Shown: positions 55,004 through 63,980 of the stretch, piece after piece
How positions within the stretch are numbered: position 1 is the first letter of the stretch
Layout: the number at the start of each line of letters is the position of its first letter
Origin: Bin80 sp965208025
GTDB lineage: Bacteria; Bacteroidota; Rhodothermia; Rhodothermales; Bin80
Assembly: GCA_965208025.1 (NCBI GenBank)
Contig: OZ242302.1
Coordinates: 620,001 to 684,000 of the forward strand
DNA: 64,000 nt
Direction: 5' to 3'
Notes under the pieces: model-generated
Database searches by the model: none
Told to the model about the DNA's origin: nothing
What the model saw: the letters and a program-made list of their open reading frames with translations, nothing else
Position numbers and translations under genes: made by a program

Positions 55004-55351
55004 TTAAGATCCTAACTTATTGATGCGTATGACCGACACAGGTGTACCCCACATCACCGTCGTGATCACATTTGACTCCTGTTTGAGAACAAACTCCACA
55101 CGGATTCCATCGGATTGCAACTCTCGGTCAAGCGGATTCAATGGATAATATTTGGCACCTGACAGTGCTTGAATACCAAAAAATCCGCCCTCAAAATCAT
55201 TCCAAATAATCGTCCCCTCCCCTCGAATCTCATCTGTGTTCATGATTTCGTTATGATTAACAATTTCTGGTTCATGATCTTCATGCGATTGCATCGTTTG
55301 ACAGGATATTCCTACCAAGGTGACCACAATGAATAACAAGCGTCTCATCAA
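55004..55351 (-). CDS. Small lipoprotein of unknown function
   Basis: 115 residues. A lipobox LVGISC places the lipid-modified Cys near residue 17. The mature part has an acidic linker (SHEDHEPEIVNHNE) and a compact beta-rich domain (GTIIWNDFEGGFFGIQALSGAKYYPLNPL, IRVEFVLKQESN, TPVSVIRINKL) that resembles small OB-like or BOF-like envelope proteins. I do not recognise a named family. It starts with ATGA overlapping the mnmA stop, so it is the third gene of the SDR-mnmA transcript. Confidence 0.65.
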   Translation of the reverse strand: MMRRLLFIVVTLVGISCQTMQSHEDHEPEIVNHNEIMNTDEIRGEGTIIWNDFEGGFFGIQALSGAKYYPLNPLDRELQSDGIRVEFVLKQESNVITTVMWGTPVSVIRINKLGS

Positions 55352-56478
55352 GGCAAGTGTTGAGAAGGCTTGCTCTTTCCTGAATACACATGCTGAATCC
55401 AGCCACCAGCCAAAATATCCTCTCCTTCATAGACCACAACAGACTGACCTGGAGTAATTGCACTTCGTTGATCGATGAAGGATACTTGAAGTTCTCCCTC
55501 ATCAGTCTGATGTACCATACATGGAGCCCCTGGATCCTTGTAACGTATCTTTGCAGTTGCGAGTTGTTCATTAAATAAATTTGGGTACTTAACCAGATTG
55601 ATCTTATCTGCGACCAATGTCTGTTTAAGAAGCTCTTCGCGCGGGCCTACTGTAATCGTATTCGTTTCCGGGTTGATTTCTGATACATATGCAGGATATC
55701 CAAGTGCGAGATTCAAACCATGTCGCTGTCCAATTGTATAGAAAGGATATCCATTATGTTGTCCAACTTTGGTCCCATCCTTGAGAATGATTGGACCATT
55801 TCCGACCTCCTCATTTAATTGAGGAACTTGATCACGCAGGAATCTACGATAATCGTTATCTGGAATGAAACAGATCTCGTAGGAATCTGGCTTCTGTGCA
55901 ACCGAAGTGAGGCCGAACTTGGATGCCATGTCTCGAATCTGAGGCTTTTCGTAGTGACCAAGAGGAAAGATTGTGCGAGCGAGGTGCTCTTGGGGAAGCC
56001 CCCAAAGGGCATAGCTCTGATCTTTATTCAGATCCAGTCCCTGAGAGATGATGAATCGTCCATTCTCGTTACGAACCTGGGCATAATGTCCCGTTGCTAT
56101 GTACGGACAATCAAGGTCATCTGCACGGCGCAGGAGGGCATTCCATTTGATGTGGGTATTGCATAGTACACAGGGATTTGGGGTCCTGCCCGCCATGTAC
56201 TCATCGGTAAACCGCTCAATCACCCAGTCCCCAAACTCCTTCCTGATGTCTACGATGAAATGCGTAAAATCATGCGCTAACGCAACCTGTCGAGCATCAT
56301 TCATGGATTCCAATGTACAGCAACCTACTTCTTTGCCAGCTTTTTTGGGTGCACTTTGACTGTAATCCCATGTTTTCATGGTAATACCAATTACCTCATA
56401 CCCCTGCCGATGAAGAAGAACGGCGGCAACAGAGGAGTCAACCCCACCGCTCATGGCAACAAGTACTTTGGGTTTCAT
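55348..56478 (-). CDS. mnmA: tRNA-specific 2-thiouridylase
   Basis: Inserts sulfur at C2 of the wobble uridine in tRNAs for Lys, Glu and Gln. 376 residues, normal length. The PP-loop SGGVDSSVAAVLL lies at 9-21. The catalytic Cys pair lies in NPCVLCNTHIKW (first Cys near 104) and YEICFIPDNDYRRFL (Cys near 201). GHYAQV and YTIGQRHGLNLALG are also typical. ATG 56478 is chosen because MKPKVLVAMSGG fits the family start; an upstream frame of 33 codons lies in the SDR gene. It follows the SDR gene almost without gap and overlaps the lipoprotein gene by 4 bp. Confidence 0.95.
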   Translation of the reverse strand: MKPKVLVAMSGGVDSSVAAVLLHRQGYEVIGITMKTWDYSQSAPKKAGKEVGCCTLESMNDARQVALAHDFTHFIVDIRKEFGDWVIERFTDEYMAGRTPNPCVLCNTHIKWNALLRRADDLDCPYIATGHYAQVRNENGRFIISQGLDLNKDQSYALWGLPQEHLARTIFPLGHYEKPQIRDMASKFGLTSVAQKPDSYEICFIPDNDYRRFLRDQVPQLNEEVGNGPIILKDGTKVGQHNGYPFYTIGQRHGLNLALGYPAYVSEINPETNTITVGPREELLKQTLVADKINLVKYPNLFNEQLATAKIRYKDPGAPCMVHQTDEGELQVSFIDQRSAITPGQSVVVYEGEDILAGGWIQHVYSGKSKPSQHLP

Positions 56479-56479
56479 T

Positions 56480-57292
56480 TCACAAGATATGCTTGGAGTA
56501 ACCGCCATCAATCGGGAATGCGATCCCCGTGATAAAACCAGCCTGTTTGCTTGCGAGAAAAGTAGCAGCAGAAGCAAATTCCCAAGGTTCGGCCAAACGG
56601 TTTAAAGAAGCCTGCGAACCCCATCCAGACTCAACTTCCTCTTTCGTCTTGCCTTCCTGCTTCATGAGATATTCAACTAAATGCTGCAGACGCTCGGTTC
56701 TTGTAAAGCCTGGCAAAAGTGTATTCACCGTAATCCCTTCTTTTCCTACTTCGTCGGACAGCGTCTTCGCAAATCCCTGAACTCCGGCCCTTGAAGTATT
56801 TGAGAGATAAAGAGAACCAATTGGCTGCTTTGCAGCAATGGAAGTGAGGATTAGAATTCGAGCATGTTGATCTTTCTGAGCAGCTTCGCGAAGGAATGGT
56901 AGTGCATAGCGGCAGAGATTGATGGTGCTAATTAAATTCAACTCTAACCCCTCTCGCCAATCCTCTTCACTGAAATCATCAATGAGCCCCGTCTTCGGCC
57001 CCCCTGCATTGGCAAATAAGATATGTAGGTGACCAAACTTTTCAACACTTTTCTGGATGGCATGACGAACGTCAGATTTCTTGGTTACATCACATACAAT
57101 GGGATATATTTTTGCAGGATCGGCCCAATCCTGTTTCAAGATTGATTCCGCAGCCTGAGTGATCCTCTCCTGATCACGGGAGCAAATGGTGAGACTGCAT
57201 CCCTCACGGGCCAAAGCAGTCGCAGTAGCCAACCCCAAGCCACTACTTGCGCCTGCAACGAATGCCGACTTTCCATCAAGTTCAAAGTCCAT
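56480..57292 (-). CDS. SDR-family protein with atypical active site
   Basis: Short-chain dehydrogenase/reductase fold, 270 residues. The Rossmann part is normal: GASSGLGLATA at 14-24, the Asp of CDVTKKSDV, and ANAGG near 92. The Ser of the catalytic triad region reads ILTSIAAKQPIG. Where a classical SDR has Tyr-x3-Lys, this one reads SLYLSNTSRAGVQGF, with no Lys at the right distance. The pattern SN-x(2)-RAG belongs to an atypical SDR subgroup. The C-terminus is normal (FLASKQAGFITGIAFPIDGG). Cofactor binding is likely but the reaction is open. ATG 57292 is chosen; it leads the SDR-mnmA-lipoprotein run. Confidence 0.82.
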   Translation of the reverse strand: MDFELDGKSAFVAGASSGLGLATATALAREGCSLTICSRDQERITQAAESILKQDWADPAKIYPIVCDVTKKSDVRHAIQKSVEKFGHLHILFANAGGPKTGLIDDFSEEDWREGLELNLISTINLCRYALPFLREAAQKDQHARILILTSIAAKQPIGSLYLSNTSRAGVQGFAKTLSDEVGKEGITVNTLLPGFTRTERLQHLVEYLMKQEGKTKEEVESGWGSQASLNRLAEPWEFASAATFLASKQAGFITGIAFPIDGGYSKHIL

Positions 57293-57441
57293 AACTTCAA
57301 CGTTATAAGGGAGATTAACCTTATTAAACGCATAGGTACTGGTATGGCTCAATTATGATTGATTTGCAATTCGTTCGGATGATCAGTATTTTTAGAATGT
57401 CTATACCTAAACGCAAGGAGTAGAAACCTGTACTCAAAATC

Positions 57442-57843
57442 ATGACCAAGCGTGCTTATGTGCAACACCGCACAGCGATCACTACCCCATTAGCTCCAGA
57501 GTCTATTGGGCCATACAATCAGGCTATTCTCGTGGGTGACACACTTTACTGCTCTGGACAAATTGCGCTTGATCCAGATACCGAGCGAGTAGTTGAGGGG
57601 GGTATAGCTGAACAAACTGAACGCGCATTGGAGAATCTTGGGATGGTCTTACGGGGGGCAGGAATGGGGTATGAAAACATTGTGCGGTGTACGATTTTCC
57701 TGCGTGATATGAATGATTACCCCCACATGAATGAAGTTTATTCTCGCTACTTCACTAAAATGCCACCGAGTCGAGAAGCTGCCGCAGTGAAAGGCCTTCC
57801 CCGCGGAGCATTGATTGAGATCTCCTGCATCGCAATTCGTTAG
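57442..57843 (+). CDS. ridA: RidA-family enamine/imine deaminase
   Basis: Clears reactive 2-aminoacrylate-type intermediates by speeding their hydrolysis; soluble homotrimer. 133 residues, normal length. The family pattern is complete: SIGPYNQAILVGDTLYCSGQIALDP, TERALENLGMVLRGAG, NIVRCTIFLRDMNDYPHMNEVYSRYF, and the substrate-binding Arg in PSREAAAVKGLPRGALIEI near residue 113. It stands alone between convergent and divergent genes. Confidence 0.93.
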   Translation: MTKRAYVQHRTAITTPLAPESIGPYNQAILVGDTLYCSGQIALDPDTERVVEGGIAEQTERALENLGMVLRGAGMGYENIVRCTIFLRDMNDYPHMNEVYSRYFTKMPPSREAAAVKGLPRGALIEISCIAIR

Positions 57844-57889
57844 TCAATCTCAGTTCCTATTGAGCCTGGGGCCCACGGATGTCAACGAT

Positions 57890-58417
57890 CTATGTCTGGA
57901 TGACAGAGTGCACCCTCTGTCCATACCGCAGTTTTGCCCTCCCACTGAGTTCAATTAACTCAATCAAGAAGGATAGACCTACGATCTCTGCTCCACTACG
58001 TTCAACCAGATCCTCCACAGCGGAAGCAGTGCCACCCGTAGCAAGAACATCATCGTGGATCAATACCTGATCACTGGGGATCACAGAATCTATGTGCATT
58101 TCCACTTTATCTGAACCGTATTCCAAGTTATAGGAAACACTATACGTCTGGCGCGGCAGTTTTCCCTCTTTACGAACAGGTACAAAGCTGGCCCCCAGTT
58201 CAAGAGCAATCAGGGGCGCCATGATGAAACCCCTTGATTCAACACCAATTACTTTATTAATCTTTTTCCCCTTGAACGGGAAGGCCAATTGCTCCACAGC
58301 CAACTTTAGTAGAGAGATGTCAGATAAGATTGGCGTGATGTCCTTGAAATTAATTCCGGGCTTGGGAAAATCTGGAACTGTGCGTATAGCATTCTTAAGT
58401 TCTTCAGTGGGGATCAT
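57890..58417 (-). CDS. apt: Adenine phosphoribosyltransferase
   Basis: Purine salvage: adenine + PRPP to AMP. 175 residues, typical. The N-terminal hood shows IRTVPDFPKPGINFKDITPILSD at 11-33, followed by GVESRGFIMAPLIALELGASFVPVRKEGKLP near 61-91. The PRPP loop VLIHDDVLATGGTASA is near 118-133. All expected motifs are present. It stands alone; its 3' end faces ridA with a 46-bp gap. Confidence 0.96.
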   Translation of the reverse strand: MIPTEELKNAIRTVPDFPKPGINFKDITPILSDISLLKLAVEQLAFPFKGKKINKVIGVESRGFIMAPLIALELGASFVPVRKEGKLPRQTYSVSYNLEYGSDKVEMHIDSVIPSDQVLIHDDVLATGGTASAVEDLVERSGAEIVGLSFLIELIELSGRAKLRYGQRVHSVIQT

Positions 58418-59713
58418 TGGAGTTAATGTATGACAGGATGTGAATATAGGAAATTTCTACCTTGATCAACAATTCGCTGAGCCTGAGTATCATTCCTGAT
58501 GTTGCTAAAGATACTTATTGCTTAGACCGAGACCGTGACAACTCCCCGCCCAGGTTCTATCACGAATCTAGTGGGAAAAGGTCTAACCATCCGCGGATGA
58601 GCAAAACCATGCTTCCCATGTGTTCAAACCTTTTTCTGTCTGTACCAATCATTTTGAGTTCTTGGATTTTGCCGTTTACTGGTTCTGTGATGGTGTTCAA
58701 TCGTATAGGCTAGAACGCATTACAGGCTCTTCAAGATGTAACTGATATATTTCGGCAACCGTGATGACTGTTTTGATGTCCCTCTTTCCAACACGAATTA
58801 TGTACATTTATACAGATTCCGCTAGTTCATAAAATGGTTCTCATCCCACACAAATTGTGGTAGAACCGTTCCTATTCGTGGGAGATAGTCCTCAGCCTAT
58901 ATTCTTCATGAGCTTGTCTTTATTCGAGGTTAATCCGTCACCAAAAAATTAAGTTTATCTGGTGAATTTGGGATTCTGAGGTCTATCCTTGATCCCAAGA
59001 TGGTCAAGTAGTATCATTTTCATATCCAGATAGGATGCGTTGAACGAAATGAGTCGCACTATCTTATGTCGTTGATCAGTATCGTCTAGCTTGACCTGCC
59101 ATGATCGAGGTCTATCAATGTAGTTCCAGATACAAAAACCTGTGATTCCCACGCTTAGGATCCAAAATATTCAGAAGGTTTTTTGCATATAACTTACATA
59201 TATGCTGGGAGTTGATGCAATTCTATCATCAAGTGCGGATGGTTCCGCCAGAAATCCTCAATATACCCTTGGATGCGTTTTGAGAACTTCATTGGTATTC
59301 AAGACCTGTTCTGATGCCAATGAATCTCTTCGGTTTTGATTTGGACTGACATTACTCCCCCAGTACTGGTCATAATACACCATGGTATATCTCTATAAAT
59401 TTTCTCGTACTAGCGTGCACAATGCACCGTTTTTGAAAAATAGCCCGGTGTTAGACCATGAAAGAAAAAATGTCCCGCTATATACTTACAGTCATTAAGG
59501 ATTTTCACTGTCGCAGGAAAGAGTATATTGAACTTGTCACTCACACTTCGTCAATCCAGCCTATCCAGACGCCAACATAATCAGATTCAGAAAAACATGG
59601 CCCCCCGACAGGCTTCAGGGAGGAATGGGCAAAGTTCCGAAGAGGAAAAATTTTGACAATCCAGATATTTTATAACGGAATGGATGATCAACAAATACTT
59701 CAAAGAGGCACTC
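58418..59713. other. Long gene-poor region
   Basis: 1296 bp without a convincing gene. It contains one copy of the dispersed repeat (58839-58867). An 83-codon plus frame (58462-58713) lacks codon support and I do not call it. The rest is AT-rich with stops in all frames, compatible with decayed mobile or coding sequence. Confidence 0.4.
58839..58867 (+). repeat. Dispersed intergenic repeat, copy C (core only)
   Basis: A 29-bp core ending AATTGTGGTAGAACC. It shares CCACACAAAT with copy A (3328-3356) and ATTGTGGTAGAACC with copy B (60689-60717). The left half of the longer copies is not recognisable here. Confidence 0.6.
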
Positions 59714-60253
59714 CTATGGAAATAATTGCAGGTATACCAAGGTAAGACCGAAAGTAGTAAGTATCGTCGCTACAACCCAACGAATAACTCGGACTTCTGA
59801 AGAACTGATCTTACCTTCCACTTGACTGACCTTACCTTCCACTTGACTGACCTTACCTTCCACTTGACTGACCTTACCTTCCACTTGACTGATCTTACTA
59901 TCCAATTGATTGATCTTGTCACTCAGTTCGCCGTTTAGAGTATGAACTTCAACTTGAGCCTCGCTGATTTTGGTAATCATTTCACCGTGTAAGGTATGAA
60001 CTTCAACTTGGACCTCGTTGATCTTGTTATTTAGTTCTCTATTTGCGGTATGAACTTCAGTTTGAATATCACTGATCTTGTCACCTAATTCACAGCGTAA
60101 TTCGTTAATTTCACTCCGCACAAATTCTTTCGTTGCAACATCACCATGTTGTTTGTGCAACGTATCAGTTAATACAGATAGGAGCACCTCAGCCTGTTTT
60201 GGCTTGAATCCAACCTCCGTAAGATGATTAGTTATTGACTGTGGATTAATCAT
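59714..60253 (-). CDS. Coiled-coil protein with C-terminal membrane anchor
   Basis: 179 residues. The first 50 residues are a helical head (FKPKQAEVLLSVLTDTLHKQHGDVATKEF). Then come repeated coiled-coil units: three longer ones of the type EVHTLNGELSDKIN/EVQ at about 65-120, and four short QVEGKVS units at about 120-147. A C-terminal transmembrane helix follows (VVATILTTFGLTLVYLQLF). The layout matches DUF1640/CCDC90-like proteins. The short units come from a perfect or near-perfect 21-bp tandem repeat in the DNA, so the coiled coil length can change in 7-residue steps. Function unknown. Confidence 0.72.
   Translation of the reverse strand: MINPQSITNHLTEVGFKPKQAEVLLSVLTDTLHKQHGDVATKEFVRSEINELRCELGDKISDIQTEVHTANRELNNKINEVQVEVHTLHGEMITKISEAQVEVHTLNGELSDKINQLDSKISQVEGKVSQVEGKVSQVEGKVSQVEGKISSSEVRVIRWVVATILTTFGLTLVYLQLFP
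59811..59894 (-). repeat. 21-bp in-frame tandem repeat, four copies
   Basis: The unit TTACCTTCCACTTGACTGACC starts at 59811, 59832, 59853 and 59874. The last copy differs by one base. It encodes QVEGKVS on the minus strand, exactly one heptad, so copy-number changes keep the frame and the coiled-coil register. Confidence 0.9.
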
Positions 60254-61384
60254 TTTAGAGTTTTGTTACGTGAGGTGATACACCTCGGTAATTTTGATAT
60301 CAGAAATTTCTCTCACTAAGGAGTCTTCATTGTTAGAGTGAATATCCATTCAGCAGGATTCACTTGCTTATGTTCCCAAATCTCCTCTCCTTTGGTCAAA
60401 TGGCAAATCTTTTCTCGTAATCAATATACTCTGAGTCTTATCGACCTATTTCAGAGCGCATTATAGAATGCCTATCCATGAGATTTAGCATTCAGATTAT
60501 AGCATCCTCAACATTCAACCAAACTGGAATCAATGTTATTCTTTCGGTTGATCAACAGTTGTAGGAATAGATTGATCCAATGAGAATAATTGTAGCAAAG
60601 GAAGGAAAGGAGTGATACCAGAGAGTAGCGCATAAATAGATCTATGAAATTTGACATGAAATTGAGTAGGTTTCGTTTGCCGACTAATACTCATTCCCTA
60701 CTAATTGTGGTAGAACCCCCGTCCAAAAGTATGGGGACTCCCGATTCTCAGACAGATGCTCTTGATTTCAGTGTCTTACGCTGGTTTCCTCAGGTTTACG
60801 GGTTGCCCTACCCCCTGTTCTTAGTCCGAAAGCAAAATTGCTTTTGGTCTTAACGTCTTCGGTGAACTGCTAGGTTATCGTCAGCCACTACAAAGAAAGA
60901 TGATTGGGACAATTAGGTTAATATCCAAGAGTATCGTGAACTCTATTCAATTTACTTATCTGCACCTTATATCCCGCTATAAAGAACAGGGTTTTACGGC
61001 GCGTTTGAGAAGATCAGCGATAACCTGATGTCGAAGATTTTCCCACAGGACCCCACGAACATGGATCATATGGAACGAATGTAATGGATCAGGCTATGTA
61101 TTAGGGATTATTGATATCCGCCTGCCGGCTACCTCTGATTAAACTTCGGATATTGTCTGACTTATATTTTCTCTTGTGGATTGCTTATTTCGTAGACTAT
61201 ATGCCGATCCTCGGAAAACTATGGCTCATATTCTTTGAAATTTATCAACAGAATGACATAAGTTATCCATGCACTGAGCGAATTTGGAGTGCGTTTGACG
61301 CTCCCTAAGGAATTCGTAATATCCAAATCGGTTTAGTTGTTCGTAGAATTATATTTCTGAGTCACCCTATTTGCATGAGAAAAA
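60254..61384. other. Gene-poor region with repeat copy
   Basis: 1131 bp between the coiled-coil gene and the GIY-YIG gene. It contains copy B of the dispersed repeat. A 69-codon frame (60644-60853) begins inside that repeat and looks accidental. Other short frames (61111-61308) show no family signal. It resembles old mobile-element debris, but no transposase motif survives. Confidence 0.35.
60649..60717 (+). repeat. Dispersed intergenic repeat, copy B
   Basis: About 69 bp beginning ATTTGACATGAAATTG and ending GTGGTAGAACC. It aligns over its full length with copy A at 3287-3356, and its end aligns with copy C. Confidence 0.6.
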
Positions 61385-62260
61385 ATGAATCAACGTAAAC
61401 CTTTCAAAATTGAAATCTTTTTGTCTGAGGGAATTCCAAATGGTCTTCGCTTGGTTGAAAAGTCCAGCCGGGATGTCCTTTGCATTGTTTGTCCCCAGGG
61501 AAGATACCCTCATGTGAAGAGTAGAGACGAATTTTCGAAAAGTGGTGTTTATCTATTAGTTGGACAAGATGGGGATTCGTTACCCAAGCTATATGTTGGA
61601 GAGTCAGAAAAGGTTAGGGATCGCCTCAACTCGCATTATGCTGACAAAGACTTCTGGCAACAGGCGATCATTTTTACGACGAGGGACACTCCACTGAATA
61701 AAGCGGAGATCAAGTTTTTAGAGTCACGCCTTTTAGAATTGGCAAAGGAATCTGGCCGTTCAAAGCTTGAAAATTCAGGTGAGTCGAAACGGCCGAAACT
61801 ATCAGAATCGGACGAGGCTGTAATGGAGGAGTTACTTGATGAATTACTATTACTCCTACCTGTCTTGGGTTTGACTCTATTCCAGCGACCCGAGACACCA
61901 TCTGATGATAGTAATGTCTATCATCTAAGTGAAAAGGGATTAGATGCAAGAGGAATTGAGACGGACTCTGGGTTTCTGGTCTTAAAGGGATCGCTTGCAC
62001 ACATAAATGAAAAAGAATCAATGAAAAAGCATATTCCTAGCTACTATCGTCTGCGTCGGGAATTAATTGATCATCAGACACTTCGTAAAATACCCAACGG
62101 ATATGAATTTGCCACAGACTGGCTCTTTGACTCACCCTCGGCCGTAGCAGCAGTCTGCTACGGTGGAAATACTCGTGCCTTCTCCGCTTGGAAAGATTCT
62201 ACTGGCACATCTCTAAAAGATAATCGGACACGAGAGGCAGGAAGTAGCGACTCGGATTAG
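61385..62260 (+). CDS. GIY-YIG nuclease-like protein with DUF4357 domain
   Basis: 291 residues. The N-terminal domain (about 50-125) has GIY-YIG features: GVYLLVG near 54, KLYVGESEKVRDRLNSHYADKDFWQQAII near 68-96 (with the conserved Arg after YVG), and the helix with Glu, AEIKFLESRLLELA near 110. A variable acidic linker follows. The C-terminal domain (about 230-280) matches DUF4357 (WLFDSPSAVAAVCYGGNTRAFSAWKDSTGTSL). The pairing is common in bacteria in accessory regions, but the substrate is unknown. Catalysis is plausible, since the Tyr/Gly, Arg and Glu positions are kept. Confidence 0.82.
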   Translation: MNQRKPFKIEIFLSEGIPNGLRLVEKSSRDVLCIVCPQGRYPHVKSRDEFSKSGVYLLVGQDGDSLPKLYVGESEKVRDRLNSHYADKDFWQQAIIFTTRDTPLNKAEIKFLESRLLELAKESGRSKLENSGESKRPKLSESDEAVMEELLDELLLLLPVLGLTLFQRPETPSDDSNVYHLSEKGLDARGIETDSGFLVLKGSLAHINEKESMKKHIPSYYRLRRELIDHQTLRKIPNGYEFATDWLFDSPSAVAAVCYGGNTRAFSAWKDSTGTSLKDNRTREAGSSDSD

Positions 62261-62348
62261 ACAAAATGAGTTACATTTTCGCACCTATCTCCTACTATGC
62301 AAACCATAATACCTAATGAGGGTTTTTCCGTTATTCGTATATGAAACC

Positions 62349-63017
62349 CTACCATTGGTATGAGGAGCCACGGCCAAGAAGCTGGTTCATTCGGTCTTGA
62401 ATAATCTCGTCCCTGTTGTTGAGACGCTCTTCCAAGGTTGAATGTTGATCATCTAAACTGCTCCGATTACGGTTTAGTGCCTCCGTATCTTGTACCTGTT
62501 TATAGTCAAAGATTTTCTCCAACTGCTCTCTTAACATCTGCTCCGTCTCATCACGAGCGTCCTCATCAGCCCGACGGAGTTCTCGTGCAAGACGGTGCGC
62601 TTCGGCTTCCATATTGCGCAATTCACTGGTGTGCGAATGGTCGTGACGCCTTCGCCGATCTCTAATGAAGCGTTTCCGTCTGGAGATTTCAGGTCTCTGA
62701 CGGAACCCTCGGTGCCAATGATCTCTTCCATTTGAAATATGGATTTGAACCTTTGGATCTCTGACGAAGGAATCTACAATGGTGGTATCCCCTTCCGAAT
62801 CAATCGTGATTTCGCGTTCTATTTGAAAATTCCGCCTGCGATGATCCCGAATATGCATACGACGCGAAGACGAATCCATTACGATCAACGTATCTCTATC
62901 CGAAGTAATGATCACATCACGCTCCGTATAGACAGAATCCTTCTGAGCATTTGCACTTTGAAATGAAAACATTCCAAAAACAAAGCAAAAAGTGGCGACC
63001 AAAGTAATATGTTTCAT
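62349..63017 (-). CDS. Secreted Arg/Asp-rich helical protein
   Basis: 222 residues. The signal peptide ends near residue 24 (SFQSANAQ). A beta-like, charged part follows (ERDVIITSDRDTLIVMDSSSR, HIRDHRRRNFQIEREITID). A helical C-terminal domain spans about 130-220 (AEAHRLARELRRADEDARDETEQML, EQLEKIFDYKQ, then RDEIIQDRMNQLLG). That last domain is shared with the next gene upstream on the same strand (63075-63980). No known function. Confidence 0.72.
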   Translation of the reverse strand: MKHITLVATFCFVFGMFSFQSANAQKDSVYTERDVIITSDRDTLIVMDSSSRRMHIRDHRRRNFQIEREITIDSEGDTTIVDSFVRDPKVQIHISNGRDHWHRGFRQRPEISRRKRFIRDRRRRHDHSHTSELRNMEAEAHRLARELRRADEDARDETEQMLREQLEKIFDYKQVQDTEALNRNRSSLDDQHSTLEERLNNRDEIIQDRMNQLLGRGSSYQW

Positions 63018-63074
63018 GAATTTGAGAATTTATGTGCTTGAAGCACAATGAATTGATTTGCCTGAACCCCCTTG

Positions 63075-63980
63075 TTAGTGCACTTTTCCCAGCAACTCAT
63101 CCAGACGCGCATCAATTAGACGATCCTTAGCACGAGATCTTTCCCTGAGCCGATCTTCCATTCGTTTGAGTTCCATTCTCAAATGTTTAATTTCAATACG
63201 TCGATTTTCCTGTTTCATGTCAAAGACTTCTTTCAACTTTGCTTCTAGTTCATCAATAGCGCGGTCACGTTCCACTCCATCCTCAAGCTTTCGAATGCTC
63301 TGTGCCATTTTTACCGCTTCCAATTCTTCCCTCCACTCATGCCGTAGTAGCTCAAATAACTCTCCGCCAGCATCCCGAACACTTGACATATAATTTGAGA
63401 GCTCTATCATCTTTGTCGCATCATGATGCGTGGACGCCATCCCATACGGGATTGATTCGGTTTGAGTTGCCGCGAAATCGGATGGATCGGCAACCACATC
63501 AGCACTATTCATAATTAACTGCTGCCAGTGTCCATCAGGACTGATCAATGAGTCTATCATTTCTGGCCAGGGTAAAGAGGAAACCATATCCACCATGTTC
63601 CCAACTAATGCACCCCCAAACCCATATAGATCATTCGGGGTAGAAAATGATTCGATCTCAATAGAGGGTTCATCCAGAGTAACCAATACTCTGAAATCAA
63701 TCGCTCCATCCTCTTTTGCCTCCGTAATTCGGTTTTTCCAGATTTCGTACTGATTCCCATTGATTTCTACACGCATTGGGAATGGTCCCATAGAATGTAA
63801 ACTGAAACTCAAATCTCCAACGCTAAGTCGATCGGGGATTTGAGATGAGTCAATGATTTTATTGTTCACCATTAACTCACCTGCCTTACTTTCAAATTGA
63901 ATGGATTGGGAATGGACACTGACGACAGTGAATGCAGTCGCAAGGATCAGAATGTTACAAGCAGATAGGACTTGTTTCAT
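63075..63980 (-). CDS. Secreted protein with shared C-terminal helical domain
   Basis: 301 residues. A signal peptide (residues 1-25, TVVSVHSQ) is followed by a beta-rich domain (IQFESKAGELMVNNKIID, DLSFSLHSMGPFPMRVEINGN). A middle helical region (MIDSLISPDGHWQQLIM) leads to a C-terminal helix pair with ELEAKLKEVFDMKQENRRIEIKHL and RDRLIDARLDELLG-like ending. This domain aligns with the end of the neighbour at 62349. The genes are 57 bp apart and probably cotranscribed. The order of charged helices suggests an envelope or extracytoplasmic stress role, but that is inference. Confidence 0.72.
   Translation of the reverse strand: MKQVLSACNILILATAFTVVSVHSQSIQFESKAGELMVNNKIIDSSQIPDRLSVGDLSFSLHSMGPFPMRVEINGNQYEIWKNRITEAKEDGAIDFRVLVTLDEPSIEIESFSTPNDLYGFGGALVGNMVDMVSSLPWPEMIDSLISPDGHWQQLIMNSADVVADPSDFAATQTESIPYGMASTHHDATKMIELSNYMSSVRDAGGELFELLRHEWREELEAVKMAQSIRKLEDGVERDRAIDELEAKLKEVFDMKQENRRIEIKHLRMELKRMEDRLRERSRAKDRLIDARLDELLGKVH

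Noticed and set aside
58462..58713. 83-codon open frame as a gene
   Set aside because: No ribosome binding site, unusual composition and no recognisable motif; likely chance.
59811..59894. Tandem repeats as a CRISPR array
   Set aside because: The units are contiguous with no spacers and lie in frame within a coiled-coil gene.
60644..60853. 69-codon open frame as a gene
   Set aside because: It starts inside the dispersed repeat, has no family signal and the sequence around it is gene-poor.
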